From Magnetospirillum sp. (GTDB taxonomy: Bacteria; Pseudomonadota; Alphaproteobacteria; CACIAM-22H2), in contig JAPZUA010000002.1 in the NCBI GenBank assembly GCA_027532905.1, positions 868,001-932,000 of the forward strand: a DNA stretch of 64,000 nt, written 5' to 3'. The notes beneath the pieces were generated by a model. It saw nothing but the letters and a program-made list of their open reading frames with translations, did not search any database and was not told where the DNA came from. This document shows, piece after piece, positions 26,686 to 35,384 of this stretch. The translations under genes were made by a program, and so were the position numbers. Within the stretch, counting starts at the first letter, position 1, and every line of letters starts with the position of its first letter.

Positions 26686-27558
26686 ATGAGCGGCGGCGAC
26701 TTCCAACTCTACCTGTCCAAACTCTTCTGGCTCGTGGCCGAGCCGGCGAGCCTTCTGCTGTCGATCTGGGTTACGGGTTGCCTGGTTTTATGGACCCCGT
26801 GGTGGCGGCTCGGACGCTTCCTGGTGTGCTTGGCCGCTCTGCTGTCGCTGGCTGTCGCGATGTTCCCGCTCGGGCAAATGGCGCTGCGCCCGATCGAAGA
26901 CCGTTTTCCGCCGCGCGCCACGCTGCCGCCGCGCATCGACGGCATTCTCGTGCTCGGCGGCGTCATCGACTATTACGTGATCGGCAAACGCGGCGTGCCG
27001 TCCTCGCAGCTTGCCGCCGGCAGCCCGCGGCTCGACGCCTTCATCGAACTTGCCCGCCGCTATCCGGCCGCCCGGCACGTTTTCACGGGCGGTTCGATCG
27101 AACTCATCGACGGCAAGGATACCGAGGCCGACGTCGTGCGCCGCATTTTCGCGCGCATCGGCCTCGACACCACGCGCATCATTTTCGAGAACCAGTCGCG
27201 CAACACGTTCGAAAACGCGATGCTGAGCCTCGCCCTCATCAAGCCGGAGCCGGAAGAGACGTGGCTGCTGATCACCTCGGCGCGCCATATGCCGCGCGCG
27301 ATCGGCACCTTCCGCAAGGCAGGCTGGCCGCATCTCCTGGCCTATCCGATCGATTTTGCGACCGACCCCAACCAGCCTTTCGAAAGCGCCTTCCGTCTCG
27401 GGCACAATCTCAATTTCCTGTCCGAGGCGATCCGCGAATATATCGGCCTTGCCTATTACTACAAACTCGGGCGCACGGACGCGCTGTTCCCGAGCCCGGA
27501 TCCGGAAGTGCTCGAAGGCGAGGCCGCACCGCCGCCGCCGCCCGCCGACGAAGGCTAG
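26686..27558 (+). CDS. YdcF family (DUF218) membrane-anchored protein
   Basis: The 290-residue protein has two N-terminal hydrophobic segments (about 10-35 and 42-62), then a DUF218 domain: GILVLGGVID, HVFTGGS, ENQSRNTFENA and LLITSARHMPRAIGTFRKAGW. Family relatives include ElyC/SanA, which affect cell-envelope precursor metabolism at low temperature or under vancomycin; the exact role here is unknown. The C-terminus ends in a Pro-rich tail (PPPPPADEG). The ATG at 26686 follows a run of A with no strong ribosome site. Confidence 0.85.
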   Translation: MSGGDFQLYLSKLFWLVAEPASLLLSIWVTGCLVLWTPWWRLGRFLVCLAALLSLAVAMFPLGQMALRPIEDRFPPRATLPPRIDGILVLGGVIDYYVIGKRGVPSSQLAAGSPRLDAFIELARRYPAARHVFTGGSIELIDGKDTEADVVRRIFARIGLDTTRIIFENQSRNTFENAMLSLALIKPEPEETWLLITSARHMPRAIGTFRKAGWPHLLAYPIDFATDPNQPFESAFRLGHNLNFLSEAIREYIGLAYYYKLGRTDALFPSPDPEVLEGEAAPPPPPADEG

Positions 27559-27573
27559 GGCCGAAACACCCGG

Positions 27574-27588
27574 TTAACCCGGCGTTAA
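27574..27588. promoter_or_regulatory. CtrA-type binding site (TTAA-N7-TTAA)
   Basis: TTAACCCGGCGTTAA is an exact match to the CtrA full-site consensus TTAA-N7-TTAA. It lies 55 bases before the ATG of the RsbQ-like gene, in the 84-base gap after the YdcF gene, a suitable position to control the hydrolase/kinase operon. Binding is inferred. Confidence 0.6.
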
Positions 27589-27642
27589 TCGTCCGGGCGC
27601 CATTCTGTCCGCACAACGAACGACGAATCTTTGGGGGACACC

Positions 27643-28443
27643 ATGGCCTCTCTGGCCACGCGCAATGCCGTCGCCGTCACCGGCGGCGGCGAGAATACGA
27701 TCGTATTCGCCCACGGCTTCGGCTGCGACCAATCGGTCTGGCGCCAGCTCGTCCCTTATTTCGAGGCGAGCCACAAGATCGTCTGTTTCGACCATGTCGG
27801 ATCGGGCATGTCCGACGTGTCCGCCTACACCAAAGAGCGCTACGCGAAGCTCGACAGCTACGCGAACGACGCGCTCGAAATCGCCGAGGCCTACGGTGCG
27901 GGTGCGGTGACGCTCGTGGGCCACTCGGTGGGCGCCACCATCGCGATGCTGGCGGCGGCCAAAGCGCCGAAGCACATCGCCAATCTCGTCATGATCGCGC
28001 CGTCGCCGTGCTACCTCAACGACGGGGCGTATCGCGGCGGCTTCTCGCGCAACGACATCGACCAGCTGCTCGACTATCTCGAGAGCAACTATATCGGCTG
28101 GAGCGCGGCCTACGCGCCGGTCATCATGGGCAACCCCGAGCGCCCCGAGCTTGCCGCGGAACTCGGGCAAAGCTTCTGCCGCATGGACCCCGAGATCGCC
28201 AAAGACTTCGCCCGCGCGACGTTTCTCTCCGATTGCCGCGACGTGCTGCCGAACGTGCGCGTGCGCAGCCTCGCCCTCCAATGCAGCAACGACGCGATTG
28301 CGCCCGCCTTCGTCGGCGACTATGTCGCGCGCACGATGCCGGACTGCCGGTTGGCGATCTTGCGTGCGACCGGCCATTGCCCGCACCAGTCCGCACCCGA
28401 CGAAGTCGCAGCGCACATCCGCGCGTTTCTGGCGCGAAGCTGA
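27643..28443 (+). CDS. RsbQ-like alpha/beta hydrolase
   Basis: The 266-residue protein matches the RsbQ/D14/KAI2-type hydrolase outline: an AHGFGCDQSVW oxyanion region, the nucleophile elbow GHSVG with Ser95, an Asp near 217 (CSNDAIAP) and the His in ATGHCPHQSAP near 245. These positions almost equal RsbQ Ser96/Asp219/His247. RsbQ supplies a small hydrophobic signal to the PAS domain of RsbP in Bacillus. Here the next gene, 13 bases downstream, is a PAS histidine kinase, so the hydrolase probably feeds or senses a ligand for it. A GGGGGACA ribosome site supports the ATG over a TTG four codons earlier. Confidence 0.88.
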   Translation: MASLATRNAVAVTGGGENTIVFAHGFGCDQSVWRQLVPYFEASHKIVCFDHVGSGMSDVSAYTKERYAKLDSYANDALEIAEAYGAGAVTLVGHSVGATIAMLAAAKAPKHIANLVMIAPSPCYLNDGAYRGGFSRNDIDQLLDYLESNYIGWSAAYAPVIMGNPERPELAAELGQSFCRMDPEIAKDFARATFLSDCRDVLPNVRVRSLALQCSNDAIAPAFVGDYVARTMPDCRLAILRATGHCPHQSAPDEVAAHIRAFLARS

Positions 28444-28456
28444 AGGACGCAAAACG

Positions 28457-29566
28457 ATGAGCGCGCTCTTCGACTATTTCAACGAAGCGCCCTGCGGCTA
28501 CGTGGTGTGCAATTTCGACCGCACCGTCCGGCGCGTGAACCGCACGCTTCTCGATCTCGTCGAACTCGGCGAGACGGATATCGTGGGGAAGATGTCGATC
28601 GGCGATCTCTTCGACGTCGGCGGCAAGATCTTCCTCGAAAGCCGGATTCTGCCGGTGCTGCTGACCGCCGGCAAGATCGAGGAGATCGCATGCAATCTCG
28701 TCGGCAAAGCGGGCGTCGGCATTCCGTGCCTGATGCACGGCAAACGGACGCCGTCCGACGAGTTCGTGTTTTCGTTCTTTGCGATCCGCGAACGGCGCCG
28801 CTTCGAGCGCGAGATTCAGACCGCGCGGCGCGCCACGCAAAACGCGCTCGAGCGCGCCGAAGACGCGCAGCGCGCCAAGGCGCTGTTTTTCGCGTCGATG
28901 AGCCACGAGATGCGCACGCCGCTCAACGCCATCATCGGCTTTTCCGACATCATGGCGATGGAGCTGTTCGGGCCCGTCGGCAATGCGCGCTACAAGGGCT
29001 ATGCGGGCGACATCGGCAAGTCGGCCCACCATCTCTTGAGCCTGATCGACGATCTGCTCGATTTGAGCCGTGCCGAAAGCGGGGCCGAAAGCGGCGCCGA
29101 TCCGGCCGGCGACAAGATCGTCGAGATCGACGAGGTGCTCGACGAAGCGACGCGCACCGTGCATCCGATCGCCGTGGCCGCAGGCGTCGAGATCGTCCGC
29201 CATTCGGCGCACCAGCATCTGCGCGCCGTCGGCGAACGCCGCAGCCTGCTGCAAATCGTGCTCAATCTGCTGTCCAACGCGATCAAGATGAGCCCGAGCG
29301 GCACGCCCGTGCAGCTCGACACCGTGCGCACGGCGCACCATGCCTGCATCACCGTTCGCGACCAAGGCCCCGGCTTTTCGGACTTCATGCGCGCGAATTT
29401 CGGCGAGGACTATGCGCAGGATCCCGAACAGACCGTGGCGCACAAGGGTACGGGCCTCGGCCTTGCGATCTCCAAGCGCCTTGCTGCAAGCATGGGCGGC
29501 AGCCTGTCGCTCGGCGACACGCGCAAAGGTGCGGCCCTGATCCTCAAGCTCCAACTGGCGAAGTAG
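28457..29566 (+). CDS. Soluble PAS-domain sensor histidine kinase paired with the RsbQ-like hydrolase
   Basis: A 369-residue kinase with no membrane segment. Residues 1-115 form a PAS domain (FDYFNEAPCGYVVCNFD...VNRTLLDLVE), residues 120-140 a coiled linker, HisKA follows with MSHEMRTPLNAIIGFSDIM (His near residue 153), and HATPase_c has NLLSNAIKMSP, DQGPGF and GTGLGLAI. All catalytic boxes are intact. It is co-directional with and 13 bases after the RsbQ-like gene; no response regulator is nearby, so its output partner lies elsewhere. Confidence 0.9.
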   Translation: MSALFDYFNEAPCGYVVCNFDRTVRRVNRTLLDLVELGETDIVGKMSIGDLFDVGGKIFLESRILPVLLTAGKIEEIACNLVGKAGVGIPCLMHGKRTPSDEFVFSFFAIRERRRFEREIQTARRATQNALERAEDAQRAKALFFASMSHEMRTPLNAIIGFSDIMAMELFGPVGNARYKGYAGDIGKSAHHLLSLIDDLLDLSRAESGAESGADPAGDKIVEIDEVLDEATRTVHPIAVAAGVEIVRHSAHQHLRAVGERRSLLQIVLNLLSNAIKMSPSGTPVQLDTVRTAHHACITVRDQGPGFSDFMRANFGEDYAQDPEQTVAHKGTGLGLAISKRLAASMGGSLSLGDTRKGAALILKLQLAK

Positions 29567-29583
29567 GGCGCGCGGGATCGCTC

Positions 29584-30231
29584 CTAGGCGCACGCCCAGA
29601 CCGCAAGCCGTGCGGCATCGGGCTTGTCGTTCCAGAAATCGACGGCGAGGGCACCCGTTGGCGCCACGCGCACGCCGCAGCAGGAGCCGGTCGCAACGCC
29701 GAGTTTGCCGTCGCGCTGAGCTTGCGCAAAGAACGCAGAGTCGAGCTTGGCGAAATAACGCAGCACGCCTTGCGAGCTCACCAGAACCGGCACAAAACGC
29801 GTCGAACCGTTCGCGAGTTCCTGGACCAGCGACGCGGCACCAGCGGCAAGTGCGCCTTCGTCGGGCGCCCAATTCTGCCCGTGCGGCCAAACGCAACGCC
29901 GGTTCCAATCCTCGAGCATGGCCGCCCCGACGCGGGCTGCGATCTCGGCGTCGGTCAAGCCTTCCCAATCGCCGTAGTCGATTTCGCGCAGACGCGTATC
30001 AAGTGTGGGCACCACGTCGAACCCGTGCGCGACAAAATCGCGCGTGCGCTGGAGCGGCCCCGCTAGAAACGGCCCCAGGCAAAGCCCGGCCGTGCGGGCG
30101 GCGGATGCGAATGTCAGCGCTTGCGCCAAACCCTTTTGCGTGAGCGCGAGATCGGAGCGCGCGCCGACCCGTGTGGGTACTGTGCCGTCTTCGAACGTGT
30201 TGCCGTGGCGCACAAGCAGAACTCGGCGCAT
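29584..30231 (-). CDS. Histidine phosphatase family protein
   Basis: A 215-residue member of the phosphoglycerate mutase-like superfamily. The N-terminal RHG motif (LVRHGNTFEDG) holds the phospho-accepting His; GPLQRTRDF and REIDYGDWEG are the next conserved blocks, and the second His position falls at VSSQGVLRYF, where the usual S-H-G reads S-Q-G. Loss of that His would weaken catalysis. The ATG overlaps the stop of the KdsB-like gene (TGATG), so the two are translationally coupled and may handle the same sugar-phosphate pathway. Confidence 0.82.
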   Translation of the reverse strand: MRRVLLVRHGNTFEDGTVPTRVGARSDLALTQKGLAQALTFASAARTAGLCLGPFLAGPLQRTRDFVAHGFDVVPTLDTRLREIDYGDWEGLTDAEIAARVGAAMLEDWNRRCVWPHGQNWAPDEGALAAGAASLVQELANGSTRFVPVLVSSQGVLRYFAKLDSAFFAQAQRDGKLGVATGSCCGVRVAPTGALAVDFWNDKPDAARLAVWACA

Positions 30232-31040
30232 CAGACGCCCCTCTGCGAACCGTCGTAGCGGGCGAGCAACTCGCCCTCGCGCGCGATGATCGCCTCGGCC
30301 TCGACAAGATCGCTCGGACTGTCGATCGACCAATGCGTGCGGCCGCGATAGTCGCACTGCACCACGCGCATGCGCATGCCGTTCTCGAGGGCACGCAGCT
30401 GCTCGAGTTCTTCGGCGCGCTCGAACGGACCCATCGGAAAGCCGACATAATCGGCAAGGGCGTCGCGCCGGTAGGCGTAGATGCCGATATGGCGATAGAG
30501 CGGCGGATTGCCGTCGGGCTTCTTGACGAAGGGGATCAGGCTCTTCGAAAAATACAGCGCGTCGCCGAAGCGATCGAAGGTCACGGTTGTACCGCCGGCT
30601 TGGCCGTCGGCCTTCTGGCGCTTGAGGGCGGCATAGGCATCGGCCGACATTTTTGTGGCCAACGTAGCGATGCGGATTTGCGGGTTCTTGAGCATCGCCT
30701 CGGCCAAAGCGCCGATCGCCCAAGGCGGGGTAAGCACGGCATCGCCCTGCAGATTGACGATCGCGTCTTCGCGCAGATTGAGCGCATCGACGGCCGCCTT
30801 CGTGCGCTCGGTGCCGTTGCGGCAGGATTCCGGCGTCATCACCGCTTCGCCGCCGAAAGCGGCTACCGCATGCGCGATGCGCGCATCGTCGGTCGCGACG
30901 ACGACACGATCCACACCTGCAGCCGCCTTGGCGATCGCCCAGACGCGCGCCAGCATCGGCACACCCGCGACCAGGGCCAACGGCTTGCCTGGAAAGCGCG
31001 TCGATGCAAATCGGGCCGGAATAACAACGGCAACACCCAT
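30231..31040 (-). CDS. KdsB-like 3-deoxy-manno-octulosonate cytidylyltransferase
   Basis: The 269-residue protein has the KdsB nucleotidyltransferase pattern: VVIPARFASTRFPGKPLA at the start, VVVATDD near 48, NLQGDAVL near 95, and HIGIYAYRRDAL near 190. KdsB activates Kdo with CTP for lipopolysaccharide inner-core synthesis. Two departures stand out: the NxQGDEP box has Ala-Val in place of Glu-Pro, and the H.SGTDR box reads CRNGTERT. The family call is firm but the exact sugar (Kdo, 8-amino-Kdo or another 2-ulosonate) is not. The ATG at 31040 follows a moderate AAGG site; earlier frame-open sequence is noncoding. Confidence 0.78.
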   Translation of the reverse strand: MGVAVVIPARFASTRFPGKPLALVAGVPMLARVWAIAKAAAGVDRVVVATDDARIAHAVAAFGGEAVMTPESCRNGTERTKAAVDALNLREDAIVNLQGDAVLTPPWAIGALAEAMLKNPQIRIATLATKMSADAYAALKRQKADGQAGGTTVTFDRFGDALYFSKSLIPFVKKPDGNPPLYRHIGIYAYRRDALADYVGFPMGPFERAEELEQLRALENGMRMRVVQCDYRGRTHWSIDSPSDLVEAEAIIAREGELLARYDGSQRGV

Positions 31041-31177
31041 AGGAACCAACCTTGTCGAATTTCGCGAACCGCCCGGAAAGTGCCTCTTTTCCAGGGCTTG
31101 TGCAACATGCAGAGCCGTCGCAAACAGCAACAATTCGTCGATTGCATGGCGTGGCCGCCGCATGGCACTTGATAGCC

Positions 31178-32164
31178 ATGGAATACGCAACGAGTCGGCG
31201 CGCTGTGCTGGCGGGGATTGCGGCTGCAGCCGCCCTGCCGACACTCGCCTTTGCCAACGATATGCCCTTCGATGCGTGGCTGCGCGGCTTTCGCGAGGAA
31301 GCGCTGCAGAAGGGCCTCAAACGCACGACGCTCGACCAGGCCTTTGCCGGGGTCGCACCGCTGCCGCGCATCCTCGAACTCGACCGCTCCCAGCCCGAGG
31401 TGCGCCTTACGTTTGAGCAGTATTTCGCGCGCGTGGTCAATCGCGTGCGCATCGATACCGGGCGCAACCGCCTGGCCGAGAACAGCGCGCTTTTGGGACA
31501 GGTCATGCAGCGCTATCCCGTGCAGCCGCGCTTCATCGTGGCGCTGTGGGCGGTCGAAACCGATTTCGGGCGCCTCACGGGCGGGCACAATGTTTTCGCG
31601 GCCCTTGCAACGCTTGCCTATGACGGCCGCCGCTCGGCCTTCTTCCGCGAAGAGCTGCTCAACGCCCTGCGCATTGCCGACAAGGGCGTGATGAGCCCGT
31701 CGGAGATGCGCGGCTCGTGGGCGGGGGCGATGGGGCAGAGCCAGTTCATGCCGTCCTCGTATCTCGCCTATGCAGTCGATTTCGACGGCGACGGCAAGGC
31801 CGACATCTGGAACACGCGTGCCGACGTATTCGCCTCGATCGCCAACTATCTCGTCAAGGTCGGCTGGAAGTCGGACGAGACCTGGGGCCGCCAGGCGCAG
31901 CTTCCCGCCGGTTTCGAGCGCTCCCTCGTCGACCACAACAATGTCTGGAAGCCGCTTTCTGAATGGCAGGAGCTCGGCGTGCGCCTGCCCGACGGGCGCG
32001 ATCTGCCAACGCGCGATCTGCGCGCGGCGATCGCCCAGCCGGACGGTGCCGGTACGCGCGCCTTTCTCGTCTATCCGAACTTCCGCGTGATTATGCGCTG
32101 GAACCGCTCGGTCAATTTCGCCGCCTCCGTCGGACTGCTTGCCGACGCGATTGGCGAGGTTTAA
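31178..32164 (+). CDS. Lytic murein transglycosylase (MltB family)
   Basis: A 328-residue periplasmic peptidoglycan lytic enzyme. A signal peptide (TSRRAVLAGIAAAAALPTLA) with a twin-arginine-like start leads to the SLT_2 domain; the catalytic Glu is in ALWAVETDFG, followed by GAMGQSQFMPSSYL and DGDGKADIWN, all typical of MltB/Slt35. The C-terminal peptidoglycan-binding domain is absent. The ATG at 31178 begins the signal peptide. It is divergent from kdsB and precedes rlpA and dacC, an envelope-remodelling run of genes. Confidence 0.9.
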   Translation: MEYATSRRAVLAGIAAAAALPTLAFANDMPFDAWLRGFREEALQKGLKRTTLDQAFAGVAPLPRILELDRSQPEVRLTFEQYFARVVNRVRIDTGRNRLAENSALLGQVMQRYPVQPRFIVALWAVETDFGRLTGGHNVFAALATLAYDGRRSAFFREELLNALRIADKGVMSPSEMRGSWAGAMGQSQFMPSSYLAYAVDFDGDGKADIWNTRADVFASIANYLVKVGWKSDETWGRQAQLPAGFERSLVDHNNVWKPLSEWQELGVRLPDGRDLPTRDLRAAIAQPDGAGTRAFLVYPNFRVIMRWNRSVNFAASVGLLADAIGEV

Positions 32165-32227
32165 CTTTTTCAAGATAGTCGCTTGCGCCGCTTCGATTCG
32201 GGCGCAAATTCAGGGGTTTTCGGCATC

Positions 32228-33478
32228 GTGACTGCCTCCACCAAGCGTCTCCGGGCGATTTTCGTCGTATCAGCGGCAACGCTGGTGCTGGGGGCGTGTG
32301 CCGAACTCAAATTCGGCGTGAACGCCGTCAAAAAGATTCAGGGCCCGTCCACCGAGCAGGCTGCGGCACCGCCCGTCCGCCCGCAAGGCATCTACAAGGT
32401 CGGCGAGCCCTATCAGATCGCCGGGGCTTGGTACTACCCGGCCGAAGACTGGTCCTACGCCGAAAGCGGCATCGCCTCGTTCTACGGCGGTGAGCGCAGC
32501 GGCACGGACTTCCACGGCAGGCTCACCGCCAACGGCGAGCTCTACGACATGAACGCGCTGACGGCCGCACACACCACGCTGCCGATGCCAAGCCTCGTGC
32601 GCGTGACCAATCTCGAAAATGGCCGCTCAATCGTGCTGCGCGTCAACGACCGCGGGCCTTTTGCGCGCGGCCGCATCATCGACGTGTCACGCCGCGCCGC
32701 CCAGCTGCTGGGCTTCGAAGGGCAGGGGACGGCGCGCGTGCGTGTCGAGATCCAGGCCGAGGAAAGCCGGCGCCTCAAAGCCGCCCTCACGGGCCGCGAC
32801 GAAAACCAGACGGTCGCAGCGGTCCCGCGCACGGCCGTGGCGTCCGATGCGCTGCCCCCACCGCCCGGCGCGCGCGAGACGCGCACGCAAGCGACCGCCC
32901 TGCCGCCGCCCTCGGCGACTTTGCCAACCGCACGCACGGATCCTGCGCGGGCCGCCCAGCCAACCACACGCCAGGGCCGCCCGCGCGAAACCCAAGCGCC
33001 CTTGGCGCGCCAAGCTGCGCCGATCCAAACCCAAGCGGCGAACGACCCCATTCCGGCGCCAACGCCGGCACCGAATGCTACCCCAGTAGCCCGCCCGGCC
33101 CAACCGGCCACAGGACGCAACAACCAGGCTGTCGCCGGCCCGCCCGTACCGGCGGCCCCGCGCAACGCAGCCGGTGCGGTCGAAGTTGCCGCCCTGCCGG
33201 TCGAGCAGCAGGCGACGGCGCGCCCGACGCTGACACAAGGCCAGGCGCTGCGCACAAATCTATGGGTGCAAGCCGGGGCGTTTGGAAACTACGAAAACGC
33301 CTATCGCCTGTCGGTGCGTTTGTCGCGCTACGGCTCGGCACGGGTGCTGCCCGCAACAGTCAACGGTGCGCAAGTGTTTCGCGTACGCGTGGGGCCGCTT
33401 GCCGATGTCGGCGAAGCGGATAAGGTCCTCGATCAGATGGCCGCCGATGTGCCCGAAGCGCGCATCGTGGTCGAATGA
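32228..33478 (+). CDS. rlpA: RlpA family septal ring lytic transglycosylase (lipoprotein, DPBB and SPOR domains)
   Basis: With the GTG at 32228 the product (416 residues) starts with a lipoprotein signal ending in the lipobox LVLGAC at residues 19-24; a TTG at 32183 would place an unlike extension ahead. A double-psi beta-barrel domain follows at about 75-175 (GIASFYGG, AAHTTLPMPS, RVNDRGPF with the catalytic Asp), then about 150 residues rich in Pro, Ala, Gln and Thr, and a C-terminal SPOR domain (LWVQAGAFGNYENA) that binds denuded septal glycan. It overlaps the dacC region by ATGA at 33475. Confidence 0.88.
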   Translation: MTASTKRLRAIFVVSAATLVLGACAELKFGVNAVKKIQGPSTEQAAAPPVRPQGIYKVGEPYQIAGAWYYPAEDWSYAESGIASFYGGERSGTDFHGRLTANGELYDMNALTAAHTTLPMPSLVRVTNLENGRSIVLRVNDRGPFARGRIIDVSRRAAQLLGFEGQGTARVRVEIQAEESRRLKAALTGRDENQTVAAVPRTAVASDALPPPPGARETRTQATALPPPSATLPTARTDPARAAQPTTRQGRPRETQAPLARQAAPIQTQAANDPIPAPTPAPNATPVARPAQPATGRNNQAVAGPPVPAAPRNAAGAVEVAALPVEQQATARPTLTQGQALRTNLWVQAGAFGNYENAYRLSVRLSRYGSARVLPATVNGAQVFRVRVGPLADVGEADKVLDQMAADVPEARIVVE

Positions 33479-33489
33479 CGGAGCGAAAA

Positions 33490-34719
33490 ATGATCCGGCA
33501 CCTCGTTGTTGCGGTAAGCCTTGTTTTTGTATCGAGCGTCGCACTCGCGCAGAATCCAGCACAGCAGCGCCAGAATGCCCGCCCGGCGGCACCGGCGGCC
33601 CAGCCGCGCGCGCCGGTCAATCCCGACGCGATGCCCGAAATCACAGCCAAACAGGCGATCGCGATCGACTACCAGACCGGCTTCGTGATGTTCGAGCGCA
33701 ATGCCGACGAGCGTATGCCGCCGTCGTCGATGAGCAAGATCATGACGGCCTACATGGTCTTCGAAGCAATCAAGAATAAGCAGATCGCGCTCGACGACAT
33801 GCTGCCCGTGTCCGAGCGCGCCTGGCGCATGCAAGGCTCGAAAATGTTCGTGCCGCTCAACGGACGCGTCAAGGTCGAGGATCTGATCAAGGGCATGATC
33901 ATCCAGTCTGGCAACGATGCGTGCATCGTGCTGGCCGAGGCGCTGGCGGGCAGCGAAGAGGCGTTTGCCGAACGCATGAATGTGGTCGGCAAAAAGCTCG
34001 GCCTCGCCAACACGAATTTCCGTAACGCCACCGGCTGGCCCGACCCCGACCACTACACAACCGCACGCGACCTCGCCACGCTGGCGCACCGCGTGATCGA
34101 CGACCATCCCGAGTACTACGGCTACTACAAGCAGCTCAATTTCACGTTCGGCCGCGACGAGCGCACGGGACGCGAGATCACGCAAGGCAACCGCAACCCG
34201 CTGCTCTACCGCAATATGGGGGCGGACGGCATCAAGACCGGCCATACGGAAGCGGCCGGCTACGGGCTCACCGCTTCGGCCACGCGCGACGGGCGGCGCG
34301 TGATTGCGGTGTTCAACGGCTGGGCGTCGATGCGGCTGCGTGCCGAAGAGTCCGAGCGCATGATCGATTGGGCCTTCCGCGAGTTCCAGACCTACCGCGT
34401 CTTTACGGCCGGTCAGGAAATCGACCGGGCCGACATCTGGCTCGGTCTCAAATCGAGCGTGCCGCTGCTTGCAGGCCAAGACGTCGCAATCACCATGCCG
34501 CGACGCTTGCGCAACCAGCTGCAGGCCAAGATCAGCTACGATTCCCCCGTGCCTGCACCGATCCTGCCAGGCCAGCAGCTTGGCCGCATCACGTTGACGG
34601 CACCCGGTGTTCCGACGGTTGAAGTGCCATTGGTGGCCCAAGAGGGTGTAGATCGGCTGGGCTATTCGGGGCGCTTGGGTGCCGCGGTCAATTACCTCAT
34701 ATTCGGTGCGAAGAAATGA
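33490..34719 (+). CDS. dacC: D-alanyl-D-alanine carboxypeptidase (PBP5/6 type)
   Basis: A 409-residue low-molecular-weight penicillin-binding protein that trims pentapeptides of peptidoglycan. A Sec signal ends at VALAQ; the active-site motifs are SMSK near residue 80, SGN in IIQSGNDAC near 142, and KTG in GIKTGHTEAAGYG near 247. The C-terminal beta-sandwich domain (PBP5_C) is present. The ATG at 33490 has a GGAG ribosome site; another ATG at 33475 overlaps the rlpA stop and would add five residues. The tmk start overlaps its stop. Confidence 0.92.
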   Translation: MIRHLVVAVSLVFVSSVALAQNPAQQRQNARPAAPAAQPRAPVNPDAMPEITAKQAIAIDYQTGFVMFERNADERMPPSSMSKIMTAYMVFEAIKNKQIALDDMLPVSERAWRMQGSKMFVPLNGRVKVEDLIKGMIIQSGNDACIVLAEALAGSEEAFAERMNVVGKKLGLANTNFRNATGWPDPDHYTTARDLATLAHRVIDDHPEYYGYYKQLNFTFGRDERTGREITQGNRNPLLYRNMGADGIKTGHTEAAGYGLTASATRDGRRVIAVFNGWASMRLRAEESERMIDWAFREFQTYRVFTAGQEIDRADIWLGLKSSVPLLAGQDVAITMPRRLRNQLQAKISYDSPVPAPILPGQQLGRITLTAPGVPTVEVPLVAQEGVDRLGYSGRLGAAVNYLIFGAKK

Positions 34720-35384
34720 CCGTAAGGCCTTCCAATAAAGGAAGGTTTGTTACATTTGAGGGCGGGGAAGGGGTCGGCAAGTCGACGCAGATTCGCCGCC
34801 TTGCCGCGTCCCTCGTCGCGGCCGGGATCGATGTTTTGGTCACGCGCGAGCCGGGCGCTGCCCCGGGGCTGCTCGTACAAGCAAACGCGATCCGGCAATT
34901 GCTGGTCGAGGGCGAGCCCGGCACCTGGCAGCCCGAGAGCGAAGCACTGCTCAACTATGCGCAGCGCCTCGAACATGTGCGCCGCGTGATCGCCCCGGCC
35001 ATCGAAGCCGGGCGCTGGGTCTTGTGCGACCGCTTCGCCGATTCCACGATGGCGTATCAGGGTTACGGGCATCGGTTGGGGCCGGAATTTGTCCGGAAAC
35101 TGCATCGTCTCGTGCTCGGAAGGCAGCAACCCGATCTCACCTTGATGTTCGATCTGCCGGTCGAAATCGGCCTCAAACGGGCCCTTGCGCGCGCCGGAGC
35201 GGAGACGCGCTACGAGCGCATGGACATCGCGTTCCACAAACGCCTGCGCCAAGGATTTCGGGCGATCGCAAAGGCCGCACCCAAGCGCTGCAAGATCGTC
35301 AAAGCCGACGGCAGCGAAGACCAAGTGGCGGCCCGCATTGCCATGCTGGTCACGGCGCGTTTTGGGGTTAAGCTCGCCCCGTGA
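34716..35384 (+). CDS. tmk: Thymidylate kinase
   Basis: A 222-residue dTMP kinase, forming dTDP for DNA synthesis. The P-loop is FEGGEGVGKST near residue 14, the substrate segment TREPGAAPG near 44, the DRF motif (LCDRFADSTMAYQG) near 103, and the LID region ARAGAETRYE near 160. Its ATG overlaps the dacC stop (ATGA) and its stop overlaps the holB GTG start, giving tight coupling of the dacC-tmk-holB run found in many alphaproteobacteria. Confidence 0.95.
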   Translation: MTVRPSNKGRFVTFEGGEGVGKSTQIRRLAASLVAAGIDVLVTREPGAAPGLLVQANAIRQLLVEGEPGTWQPESEALLNYAQRLEHVRRVIAPAIEAGRWVLCDRFADSTMAYQGYGHRLGPEFVRKLHRLVLGRQQPDLTLMFDLPVEIGLKRALARAGAETRYERMDIAFHKRLRQGFRAIAKAAPKRCKIVKADGSEDQVAARIAMLVTARFGVKLAP

